A stretch of 64,000 nucleotides of DNA from Toxorhynchites rutilus septentrionalis (taxonomy: Eukaryota > Arthropoda > Insecta > Diptera > Culicidae). Each line of letters opens with the position of its first letter. Within the stretch, counting starts at the first letter, position 1. The stretch is from positions 250,861,494-250,925,493 of the forward strand of contig NC_073746.1 of NCBI RefSeq assembly GCF_029784135.1. Reading direction: 5' to 3'. Both the position numbers and the translations under genes were made by a program. The notes under the pieces were generated by a model that was given only the letters and a program-made list of their open reading frames with translations, had not been told where the DNA came from and searched no databases. Of this stretch, positions 1 through 10,222 are shown piece after piece.

Positions 1-1286
1 AACAGAGAAAAAAATACAGATTTTGAACAATGAAAAACTCAATTTAAATGTAATTACTACACACAATCACAGTCCTATGTCAAGATCCCGTCCGTACCCC
101 TAGGCTCAGATCCATCAACTTTTTTTTATTGACAACGATTTTGCCTAACGAAGGATAACTTAATGTGACAGCTGTGTCTTTTTTTATTATTTTCACGAAG
201 TTTTTTGAAACGGTTTATGATGTTTAGACAATTTTGAACAATTCTTCATTTATTCTTAATTTTGAATTTGTATGTCTATCATGATCTTGGTGATGATGGG
301 CTATTTTAATATTTTGTTTTTTTTTTTATTTTGTATTAGTTAAAAAAAAAGTCTACAAAAGTTTGAGCGTCGCGTTCGTGGCACAGATAAAAGGATATAA
401 AGTTGAAGTTTTTTAAGAGCCGGTCTAGGAATTTTTCGTAAATGAACTTCTCTCGACTTCTCTGGATGGGGATATTCATTATCAATCTAAAACAAGGCTG
501 TCGGTTGGACTTGTGCATTGGTGGATCAAATCGGCTATGTAGCGCACACGACTGGATATCGGCTTGGGTAGTTTTTAACATCGCAATACTATATACGAAT
601 TTATATCTGTAAATAAAATCAGTTCGTTTCCTTTTGCTAAACTTGTTTCAATGATGAGAAAAACGAATTAACTTTTAGATAACTCGTCTTGCTCAAACCT
701 TTATAGGGGAAGAAGGTGGGACCATAATCATCATTCAAATTTTGGAATTCTGAATTTGAATTTCATGTTCTTTTATCTTTAGATGTCTAGATCTTTAGAT
801 GTCTAGATCTTTAGATCTATCCATAAGCAACAAAAATGTCTTTGGAATTCTTCACAGTCTAAGAGATAGGAGACAAAAATCATTTATATCTTTTGTTGGA
901 ATACTGAAAACATAAGATAGCACCGAAACTCCGAAATTGACTAGAATGAATCGCGTACAAAAAATGTGACTATACAACCAATTACCGCATTTCACGATGC
1001 AGCTTATTCACGCTGGTTTAATAAACTAAAGTTCTTTTTAAGCACAATGATGAAAATATAGCCTCTCCTTTGTGCATGCTCCTTCCGCTTGATGTTAAAT
1101 CGATTCATTCTTTACACTGAAGTGAAATTTTTAATATTTCAATCTTTTTTCTGAGCGAACTGAAACACTCATTTATTGGAGCACTTAGCACTCAAACAAA
1201 AATGTCACTATTGTGATCGGAAAATATTCACTGAAACAAATGAAAACGGGGAGATGAAAAATGGTGTAGTAGGTCATCATGAGTAA
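1..1286. other. AT-rich stretch, no gene recognised
   Basis: I see no convincing coding exon, splice-site pair or RNA gene. An 81-codon open frame on the minus strand (336-581) has no recognisable motif and is probably chance. The only structure is a short direct repeat, listed separately. Confidence 0.5.
781..818. repeat. 16-bp tandem direct repeat
   Basis: The unit AGATGTCTAGATCTTT occurs twice in full and a third time in part. Each unit contains the palindrome CTAGAT/ATCTAG. It looks like a small local slippage product; no function is implied. Confidence 0.7.
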
Positions 1287-1420
1287 CCAGTTGCCGGCAC
1301 TGGTGGAGTAGTGGTAAGTGTGACTGCTATGCTATCCTATACCTATTTTGATTCATTTTTTTTGGAAGACAAGTGAAAAAATATTTTTCCTAGTTTTGAA
1401 AACAACAAGCCCTATTTTTT

Positions 1421-1601
1421 GTCAGAGAAACTTCTTTTGGCTTGCACGCGTAATTTTGAGCTTGCCAGACAGAATACATTTGGGGCGTACTCTTTGGCAT
1501 AGAAATATCAAATAAGTACTTTATTAGTAACACAAGTAAAACAACGTTGAGGAGGCGAAGTTTCTATAGGAACGTTAGTGCCATTGGAGAAGAAGAAGAA
1601 G
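1421..1601 (+). mobile_element. SINE 3' half, (GAA)n-tailed family
   Basis: This matches the 3' body of the SINEs at 14632, 23596 and 58303: the lead-in after GTCAGAGAAA, the GGCATAGAAAT block, GTTGAGGAGGCGAAG, then AACGTTAGTGCCAT and a GAA-rich tail. The tRNA-like head with A and B boxes is missing, so the copy is 5'-truncated or fused to other sequence. It is more diverged than the other copies, so probably older. Similarity to Feilai-type mosquito SINEs is a recollection, not a search result. Confidence 0.75.
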
Positions 1602-1855
1602 CTATGAGACGAAAAACATGTTTCATTCAAAAAATGTATCTTCTATTCGCGAGCAGAAGATCTCGACACAAACAACGAATTTCAAAACGCTGAAGCATAC
1701 ACGAATAAAGTATTTTTATTGGTCTAAAAATATAAAAATGTTTCCAAAAATAACGTTAAGCTTATTGAGCTAAAATCTGTGTTTGAAATCCTGAATAAAA
1801 TGATTTGAAAATTGTGTCTGTCTGTTGAAAATTAATTAATAACGGCTAGAAGCAC

Positions 1856-2450
1856 CTAATTTATGCAAAACCTTCTCCTGTCGCCGAAATGGACAATCGG
1901 ATAAACTTTCTCAGGCCAATTAGGAGCTCCGAGCTTCTCTCCTCGAACAGAATCGACGGCGTGGAATCGCTCGAAAGGGGGCAAAACGGAACTCCCCAAC
2001 CGAGCATTTACATTAGCAGCGACAGCAAACACGCAAAAGAAATGCAGCGAAAAATTCAAACAATCTCTGCCCTCCGCTCCCTCGAGCGGAAAGTTGCGAC
2101 CCCGACCAACCGGTGGCAGGCAGCAGCCATTCAGCGAGATAACGCGATTGGAATCAGCAATTATCATAATCGCAAAATATTTACATATCATTGCGATCGC
2201 ATTTTGCTGCTGACTTGCTGCGTAAACGGCAATCCGCCACGGCAAAACATGATGTTACGCAAAAGACAGTTTTCTCCTCGTTCGTTTGCTTTCGGTGCGG
2301 CTCATTTATGGCAAATTCACAAAAAAAAAATCACACAAGCACGCATTCGAGTTGATAATGGGGAGGATCCCTCTTGTCGCCCAAAGGTTCGTCATGTTTG
2401 AACGACCCCATCTAAGCAAAGGCAGCGAGAGAAGACAGACGAAATAAGAA
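1856..2450. other. less AT-rich, transposon-free block
   Basis: Base composition is clearly richer in G and C than the flanks and no known repeat is visible. Open frames run on both strands (plus 1889-2401, 170 codons; minus 1856-2245, 129 codons). Neither shows a domain, signal peptide or good splice boundaries. The block lies just beyond the donor side of the exon at 2668-2804, so it would be intron or conserved non-coding DNA of that gene. Confidence 0.45.
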
Positions 2451-2667
2451 AAAAAAACTCGCATTCAACACGACTAATTGCATTTATATGACTAATAAAA
2501 ATCTAATTCCAGAAAAGTCGCATGGCGAGACTTGGAGAGGAAGCCGCTATTAAAACACTATTTTCTCACATCAGCGACAACAAGTAGTGCTCGGAACGGA
2601 ATTGATCGACGGAAGAGAAAATTGAAAGAAGAAGAAAAAAATGACGATATGATTGGCAGGAACTTAC

Positions 2668-2804
2668 CTTGATAAGAGATATATCTGAAGTCGTTCTCGG
2701 CGGTGACGCTCCGCGCCATGGAAACCACGAACATTAAGCAAACGATGGCCATTTGCCAGAAAAAAGGCGACCGACCGCGGTGTGGCCGATACTGGGCTGG
2801 CATC
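2668..2804 (-). CDS. host exon with start codon and signal peptide of an unidentified secreted or membrane protein
   Basis: Read on the minus strand, a long pyrimidine tract ending CCTCTCCTCAG is followed by one G and an ATG (2803-2801). The frame then runs 45 codons to a consensus donor, CAAG|GTAAGT, whose intron begins at 2667. The exon is 137 nt and ends in phase 1. The peptide starts with basic residues (MPAQYRPHRGRS), then a hydrophobic core MAIVCLMFVVSMARSVTA that looks like a signal peptide or N-terminal anchor, then ENDFRYISYQ. I do not recognise the family. The acceptor directly before the ATG implies a separate 5' UTR exon at higher coordinates, and the remaining exons should lie below 2667, probably outside the window. 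The frame starting at the first exon base is also open, so the ATG frame rests on the signal-like sequence. This is the best host coding segment in the window. Confidence 0.6.
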
Positions 2805-3049
2805 CTGAGGAGAGGAAAAAAAAGGAAAGTTCGATTATTAGTCAATCTGTTATGGGGCTGTGCGGAACGGTTATAAACTTGCATAGATAGTAAATACGAT
2901 TGCATAATGGTGCTCGGTATGAATAGTTCGGGAGAATTTTATTACTAAATCCAATTTTACAATCTATGCGCTGGGAAATAAAATAAATTAAAAGCGAATA
3001 TCTTGGGCGGATTAAACGGGTTTTTATCGCTTCTCCAAACTCCATCATA

Positions 3050-4250
3050 TCTTTATTATGCGACTCTCGATCTCACGTTTGATCTGGGCTGATATATATC
3101 CCCCACCGAGAGATGCATTTCAAATTAGCCCCGAATCGAATTTTATTCTCCGCTTGTGAAAGACACGCCGAACAACTGTTAATGCAATCGCTCGTAAAAA
3201 GTCGATGACCCAATGAACGCGAGATAGTGGTGCCTGGGCGAAGCCTAACACAAAATATAGACGGATTCGACGGTTGTTTGCTATCTCTCTGGTTCTGTTG
3301 GTTCTAATTTTTCACCTAATTTACATAGGCTTCCCTCGAGTGCCGAAAGTATTTGCTGATTATTTTTCGAACGTGAGAATATTCCGTTCGGCTAATCGTT
3401 ATTTTGTTGTGAAAACAAACCGAAAGAGAAACGGCGAGAGGGGAACGTGTGTGTGGAATAAATCATTAGTTAATATTCCATGAATGAAATGACCCACACA
3501 CTCGGAAAAAAATGAGAATAATTTCGATGTCATATATCCACCCACGTTTACGTTTACCCACGAGTGTTGGCAGTGTGGCCGAAAACACGAAAATACAACG
3601 TCTCTCGTGTCTCCACATGGGTGGCAACAAATTTACGACCGATTCCGTTGAAACTGAAACTGATATCAGGAGCGAGAAAACAAAACCATAAACCGGCCGC
3701 CGCCGCCGCTCACAATTAAACTGTATCATAAATGTGTTCAAAAACGGTGCCCTCCTTTACCATCATCATCACCACCATCACGCAAAATGGTCCCGTCGGT
3801 ACTAGTGTCCGACCCGGATTGGGACCATGTTATCATATCAACGGTGTGACGAACAGTCGTCCGTTTTTTTGGGTCCTCTACACTCTTTCGTAATTTTCAA
3901 TTTACTTTGAGCCTTTTTTTTTTGTTTAGTTTACCTTTTGGAGATTGATAAAGTTGTTAAATTTTGGATGTTTCTTACGATGAGGAAAAAAACACTAACA
4001 TCGTCTCCAAAGAGGGTTCCAAAGAAAAATCTCTCGGATGTGATAAGATAACAGTTTCACTTTGCGTCGAGATAGCACAGGTAGAAGGCAGTATCGGTGG
4101 TTGCGTTGTTGACGCTCGGTGTGATGTAATGTTTGAGAAATGTGGAATTTTTTCACATTTTTCTAGCTTTTTTGAATGCATTGATTCCCACACATTGACA
4201 TGATGTTTCAATGTTGGCAATGTTCCCTTTCTGCTTTACATTCCGGTCCG
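3050..4250. other. non-coding, host-like stretch
   Basis: Mixed composition with no transposon signature I can name. Short frames on both strands (minus 3466-3741, plus 3964-4203) lack motifs. A CAT/CAC-rich simple tract occurs near 3758-3782. This may be intron upstream of the exon at 2668-2804. Confidence 0.4.
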
Positions 4251-4264
4251 GTACAATCTGGGCC

Positions 4265-4447
4265 TTAAAGATTCTTAAACCAACCCTCTCTTTCACTTTT
4301 TTGGACATAAGATTGTGGAACATTTGTCTTTTTCGCCACTTTCCTCAGCAACTTCGGATTCGGCTTGAGAAAGACCCATTTTTGTATTTCAAGATCCGCT
4401 GGCTTAGCTGGTGTCTCTCTTTCGGGTTTCCAGACGATGTTCAACAA
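4265..4447 (-). pseudogene. possible transposase N-terminal helix-turn-helix remnant
   Basis: The 60-codon minus-strand frame contains PKLLRKVAKKTNVPQSYVQK, which has the spacing of the N-terminal helix-turn-helix of Tc1/mariner or IS630-type transposases (a serine/arginine-valine-alanine-lysine helix, then a turn and a recognition helix). It stops at once and no DDE domain follows. Identification rests on one short motif and could be chance. Confidence 0.3.
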
Positions 4448-4469
4448 ATGAACTTATCCTGACAACTAC

Positions 4470-5405
4470 TGTCCACTGTTATGCTATACAGTCTTAGCTA
4501 GATTCAGGGAAATTTTGAAAAGAAATGTTCTAAAAAAATCTAATGGCAGCGTTTTTTTTGTGTTCAACCATTATTCGAAATCGATTGAGAAACTCGCTGT
4601 TTCCGCCCAGATGGTATTCTGAACAGAATTCCAGAGTTCGTTTGACTTGCCACACTTCGTAGAAGAAATAGGTTTAATATATAACTAAGGCTAGTTGGTC
4701 TATATTGATGCGTGATTGATGATTCCGCTGGACTTTTCACTGTACGGAATTCCACTTCTCGGTGAGAGAAACGTTCTCTATAAACTTCTCGGTTCTTTAT
4801 GATTTTCAGAACACTTGATAGTTTCACCCTTTCACAGTTTAACTACGAATGGTTTATTGCGACTGAACCATTTCACTACTATGTACAATTTGCAACTGAA
4901 CTGAGAAGTGAACATTTTTTGCCCCATTTATATGATACAAGCTACGGTGAATTCTATTGTTGTTTCTTTGCTCGGGTATTCTAGAATGTTCGCTATAAAC
5001 AATTGTTCTATGGCAATAGAAATTCTCGGTAAATGTCCGATACCCTTCTCGAAACGTCTTACCTATTGTTATTGTTTTGATCCGTTTGTTATTGTTTGTG
5101 TTATGCAATGTTAATGTTTATATTGTGATGACTATTTGTGTTCCTTCAAGTGTTATGTGGAATGTTTTCCTGAAGAAACCCGATCATTCCAGAAGAAACG
5201 GGTAAGTACTTGTTGTTTTGCATAAGCATTAATGATTCTTGTTTTTCCAGGTACGAATTCAGGATATGTTGCGGATGTGATTAGTGTTTTGAGTTATGTT
5301 TAGGGTGTTGTAGTTTTAAGTTTTAGTGGAAATAAAGTGGTTAGAAAATTAATATGTGTTTTAAGCCTTTGTTATCCAAGTTTACGGACCGGGCCGTAAC
5401 ACTCG
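4470..5405 (+). other. possible spliced transcript end or degenerate solo LTR
   Basis: There is an intron-like segment at 5202-5250: donor ACGG|GTAAGT, a CATTAAT branch-like motif, a T-rich tract and acceptor TTTTTCCAG, 49 nt in all, at the short edge for insects. A polyadenylation signal AATAAA follows at 5331-5336. The joined exons show no clear protein. Alternatively the block from TGTTATGC (about 4479) to GGGCCGTAACA (ends 5400) has the TG...CA edges of a long terminal repeat about 920 bp long, but I find no target duplication. Confidence 0.3.
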
Positions 5406-6169
5406 CTGTGAATATATTCCGAGGATAACTGATTAGAATCTGAGCAATGGCAAAGAGTTATGGCAAAATTTGAAATCTTTATTGAAACCTACATCCAAAA
5501 TTTATTCTTAGCACGTGTTTTGGCATCCCGATCTATTACATTGAATGAGCTTAGAAATAACAGAAAATGTACTTAACTCTCCCATACTGGTATAGCATTT
5601 GTATAGTATACATGTTATAGAAATTTAAGAGCAATATGAGCGAGCGAAACGAGAGACACATTGCGAACAAGCACGTATTAAAGCTTTTCGCATAGTTAGC
5701 CAAATACACGGCTCAGACCGAGAAGGATTTCACGTTTATGCTCTGCTTTTTACTGTTCGAAACACTTTCCAACTTCATTTTATGAGGTGTGTATACACTG
5801 CGTTTCACAATTATAAAACCACTCATTTTTTCTGAGTTCCCAGAGATATGTGAGAAGTTGGTTGAATTGAAGTATATAGTGTAGGATATAACAACTATCT
5901 TCATTTAAAAGACTGGCCATTTGAACTTTATTGTTTTGTTCAGGCAGGAAATATTCAAAAAACAAAAATTCCAGTGTTTCATAACTATAGAAACCGGTTG
6001 GAAAAACTCTCACTCCTTTCACAAAATTAACGCCAATTTCACATAAATTACAATAAGTTTCTAATTCGTAGTTCTTAATCGTTTCAAATAACACATTCGG
6101 GGTGGTTTTGACCAAGCTGCCCCATGTTGTATTGGGTATCCCGTTCTACGCAAAGAATACTGCTCGTGT

Positions 6170-6300
6170 AAGCTCTTCAAATCACTCATACTGCTTGTAA
6201 GCTGCATCTACTATTCATACGATCACTCCTCATGAGTTCTTGATAGGGTTTTGATCTGGTAAACAAGCTGACCAGTCCAGAATCTGAAACCTTTATTCAT
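6170..6300 (-). pseudogene. Tc1-like transposase C-terminal fragment
   Basis: Translation of the minus strand gives ILDWSACLPDQNPIKN followed, past stops, by IVDAAYKQYE and a FEEL-like end. This lines up with the third catalytic region of Tc1 transposases, normally a DWP-A-SPDLNPIEN-LW motif. The catalytic glutamate after NPI is replaced by lysine and there are at least three stop codons. The rest of the enzyme is missing. It would have been a DDE transposase cutting at TA sites; this copy cannot work. Confidence 0.65.
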
Positions 6301-6599
6301 CAAACCATGTCATGACTTTCCGGATTCAATGAATTGATGGCAAATTACCCGGCTATCACATTGTTTTTAATGTAAAAATAGCAGTAAATAATTCTGAATT
6401 GCTTCTTTGCACTTCGGTCTGTTCATTCGTGTTGGTTGCAAGCTATCTAAACCAGGCCTTAAAAGAGCTTAAATGAGCAGTATACTTTGCGTAGAATGAG
6501 ATACAAATTACAACATGGCGCAGCTTGGTCAAAACCACCCCAAAGGGGTTATTTGAACTGATTAAGAGCTATAGATGACCTATATATTAGACACTTATT

Positions 6600-6713
6600 G
6601 TAATTTTTCTGAGTTTCCAGAGATATGTAAGAAGTCGGTTGAATTGAAGTATATAGTGTGTGATATAACAACTATCTTCGTTTAAAAGACTGGCCATTTG
6701 AACTTTATTGTAG
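6600..6713. repeat. extra internal copy of a Tc1-like TIR
   Basis: This segment repeats, in the same orientation, the left TIR stretch from TTTCTGAGTTTCC to GAACTTTATTG. It is inserted between the right subterminal repeat and the right TIR, so it forms a close palindrome with the right TIR (6785-6900). Confidence 0.7.
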
Positions 6714-6947
6714 TGAGTTTTTCCATCTGGTTCTATAGTTATGAAACACTGGAATTTTACCTCTGAATGTTTCGCGCCTGAACACAACAATAAAGTTCAA
6801 ATGGCCAGTCTTTTAAATGAAGATAGTTGTTATATCACACATTATATACTACAATTCAACCGACTTCTTATATATCTCTGGAAACTCAGAAAAAATGAGT
6901 GGTTCAATAGTTGTGAAACGCAGTGTATTACCACGCATTTATGCAAC

Positions 6948-7110
6948 AGCATCAGTGGCTATGTGGATAGCGTGGTCATGTAAAACAACCTCGAATTCCA
7001 GCCGGCCTCGGTTCGATCCCCGTTGACATAATTTGGACTTTTTTTGTTGATACAATCCCAAGCTGGCGTTCAGTCTGAGAGAAAGAGATGTCCGTTGCTA
7101 TACATACACA
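6948..7110 (+). mobile_element. tRNA-like SINE head
   Basis: An A-box-like TGGCTATGTGG (6956-6966) and a B box GGTTCGATCCC (7010-7020) have tRNA spacing, but the sequence cannot fold into a clean cloverleaf. It continues into non-tRNA sequence with TTGATACAATCCCAAGC. This is typical of a tRNA-derived SINE carrying an internal RNA polymerase III promoter. It lacks the (GAA)n body of the other SINEs here, so it is a different family or a truncated copy. The 3' limit is uncertain. Confidence 0.5.
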
Positions 7111-8231
7111 CATTTGTCAGCTTTTGAAAAAGGTGCTTTTATTTGTTCATTTCACCCTCCAGCACACGGAAAAGCATTTTTTCTGCCGAAGATGAAAACT
7201 TTTTATTTTGATTAAGAATAGAATTCAGAGTAATTGTTTTATTTAAAAAAAAATAATACCTAAGTGTTGATTGACTGCCCGTTTACTGCCATAAGTGGTA
7301 CCAGGGTCCAAAATGTCGCAATTTCGTAAAAATCAATATTTCGAAAAAATCCTACGTACGATGAAAAGAAATATATCCAAGATCAAGTAAAAAAAATTGG
7401 TTGAAATCAGTTAACTAGAAAAATTTGTAGAACTCCCACCAGTTTACAAGGTTTTGGCAAGGGTTAAACAAACCGGTTGTAGCTATTCAGGGGACAGTCC
7501 AATTGACACCAAATTAGTTTTTGTTTGTTAAATAATATATACCTAATAAAACTGTGATATAATATTAATCACAGTAATTTATTTTCTCGAAAACTAGAGA
7601 GGCTCAACAGCCTGAAACTGTTGTTCGATATCCGAGACAACTACGACCGAAACCTAATAGCGAAATAAATCATAAATTATTTCAACAACTCGATTACAAA
7701 ACCTATTCTACTGGTTTTTGTTTAACTAGGTTGTGCCATTGATTAATAAATTCAATAAAACATTTCTTACTGAATCATACTCAATACATACTCAATACTT
7801 TCAAGACCACCCGCGTGCATGTTTTATGTGCTACTTGTTAAGAAAAATTAAGCAGGTTTTTCATCTTTGCACGAGTTCCGAGAATTCAACACTAGAATTT
7901 TTAGCGGAGACATTAAAATAAATATCACATGAAAAACTTCAGGAGTCTGGGTGAAACTTCTGAACATAAAAAAGCAAACGCTTTCCCTGTTTAAAAATTT
8001 TTAATATTAAATTTAATGTTTGAGAACGATTTAAACAGTACATTTAAAATGTGTTTTTTTTTTCTAAACGGTTCAATTTGCCAAACATCATATTTTAATC
8101 AGACATCTGGATTTTGAGCTACGATATTTTGAAAGAAAGATCAATGATTTCGACTACGCCCTTTTAAAAAATCAGCTGTAATCGAAAATGGTCATATGAT
8201 AATGAAAATTGTGAATTGTGTTTCCATAATA
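7111..8231. other. no gene; contains a dispersed-repeat fragment
   Basis: AT-rich with no convincing ORF. The part at about 8085-8210 (CATCATATTTTAATC, then GACTACGCCCTTTTAAAAAATC) recurs in inverted orientation at about 36000-36130, so it belongs to a dispersed repeat family. Confidence 0.5.
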
Positions 8232-10222
8232 AGTAGGGGAACCGCGGTTAAGACGAACAATGGGGGTATGATGGACAGGTGGTTGATTTGCATAGTTGCA
8301 TTATGAATTTCAAATTTCTGTTGATGGGAACCCCTTCTACATGCTATTCTAGGATATTTTAACCATCCTATGACAATGAATACTGATCAAAAGTGGAATA
8401 GGGAAACGAAAACCGAAAATCAAACATGATTCCGCGTGTGGATGTAATTTTTGCGGCTTTGATATTCAGCTTTTTGAGTGGTTTCATATCCAAATTGAAT
8501 TCGCTGATTGTTATATTTCGGCTTGGGAGTTGACAGAGAAGCGTATGTACGGAAAAGTAAATTCATTCGTAAGTGGTAAATTTAAATTATTGAAATAATT
8601 GCACTAGTGGGGTTGAAATAAACAGTCACATTCATGATCACATCCAATGCATGATGGAAAGTGGAGGGAAGAATATTGGACTCTTTCTACGTAGGATTAC
8701 TTTCGGGAACATATTGGGGTACAATAAAAAAACGAAAATCGAGCACATCGTGAAAATTGTCCCATTTCAAACGCTTATTGCTCAATCATTTCATGATGGA
8801 TTGATGAAATTTTTGCGTCAATTGATTACGGCACTCCATAACAATTTTTTATATTGAATAAAATAATATATGTCATGAAACTAATTATCGAACAATTGAA
8901 AAATCTCAACCCCTATTCTAACGGAAATATCCATTTTTAATTGGTCGAAACTGACGACACATGCAGCGGTTCCCTAACAGAGATATCAAAACCAAGATGC
9001 CCGAGGGAAATCGGCATTGCAAATATATGCAAGTCGGGGCTCTTCTACATATATTGCAAGTAGGGTGAGTGATTCGATTAATTCTAACCAATAAAATTAA
9101 AATTTGGAACTTTAATGTTGGTTGAAATTTCATATCAATGACCGATCGGGAGTTGTGAAAAATTTAGCGTAAGTGTAATTGTAAAATTATATATGGTAGC
9201 AGTTGTGTTCAAAATGACATGATATATGAAACAATTTATTTCAATTTTCATAAATAAAAACCAAGGTGTGTTCCCGCTCGAGAACGGGTCGTTTGGTTTA
9301 AGCTGTCTGTTTTGTTGCGTTCATTTCCACCCAAGAAAAGTTTATGCGGCGAGAAAAATTGGAAAAGGTGTTGTTAGTCCAATTAAAATTCGCATTGGGT
9401 TGAATAAACGCTCAGAAAGTAAATTTATAAAACAAAATTACCTTTTCCATTTCAAATATGTTTTCTCTATATTAGAGTAACATGTTTTAATGACGAGAAA
9501 AATTGATTATTGTGTTCGGTATTGGTAATTATCTTAAATTACATAGGTGAGTTTTTTTTTCTTTATTCCATCCATACATAACACAGAAGGCATCTCTAGG
9601 GTCACAGAGGGCGGTTTTCATCATATCTCATTCCACTTCGGCATCTTCTATCTGATACTCACCACCCGACGACTGTTTACCATACTTCTGTCATCATCAC
9701 TCGGTAAACACTGGTGGAGTGAACAAACAATACCCAACTACCAAACAAAATTGCCACCAAATCATTATCAAAGAGTTTAACGATGTAATTCTTCAAACAT
9801 ATCCAATAGATAGCCTAACGGAATCCTAGGTCAACTATGCGGTCGTGTCTCGGACACAACCCTCCTGTGACTTTTTTATATTGCTTTTTCTATTTCAGTA
9901 CTGGACGCACTGAGAGAGAGCGAAATTATTCCTCTCGCGAGCGATAAACTTCTACGCTCTGTATATTATTGACCTGTCCATATTCCCCCCACTAAATGTC
10001 CATTATACCCGCATCGACAAAAATGATCTACTTTTCGGCTTGTTTTAATTTCAGTAAAAAACATAGAAAAACAATGTTTTATAAAACATTTGAGCAATTA
10101 TTTTGAAAACCAGTATATTGAACTGTAAGAAACTAATTTAAAGTTCTGGAAAACATGAGTTTCCAAAGATACAATTGAAGTTTTCCTCAACATGTCCGTC
10201 TTACCCCCATCTCCCCTATCAA
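8232..10222. mobile_element. candidate DNA element with weak GGGG-type TIRs, nested content
   Basis: The left end (AGTAGGGGAACCGCGGTTAA, then GACGAACA) and the reverse complement of the right end (GATAGGGGAGATGGGGGTAA, then GACGGACA) are similar. Subterminal GGACAGG motifs recur near 8274 and in inverse near 9972. Inside are short frames without recognisable domains (plus 8651-8857, plus 9226-9480) and one degraded unit of the 95-bp-repeat element (about 8950-9060). No transposase was found. It may be two elements joined by chance. Confidence 0.4.

Larger units (their letters stand above)
5796..6925. mobile_element. Tc1-like transposon remnant with long terminal inverted repeats
   Basis: A TA dinucleotide (5794-5795 and 6926-6927) flanks terminal inverted repeats beginning CACTGCGTTTCACAA. 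The repeats extend about 190 bp (5796-5990 against 6733-6925), including the paired block around AGACTGGCCATTTGAAC. A second inverted pair lies inside (about 6050-6185 against 6455-6590), sharing GGTGGTTTTGACCAAGCTG. Between them is a transposase remnant. A third, same-orientation copy of the left TIR (about 6600-6713) sits just inside the right TIR. At 1130 bp with no intact gene the element is non-autonomous. Confidence 0.8.

Noticed and set aside
1889..2401. 170-codon plus-strand ORF as a gene
   Set aside because: No domain or signal peptide, an overlapping 129-codon frame on the other strand, and no splice sites at its edges.
5780..6983. Repeated peptide KVQMASLLNEDSCYI in three ORFs as a protein repeat
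   Set aside because: The three ORFs are the same transposon TIR read in different places and orientations, so the repeat is at DNA level.
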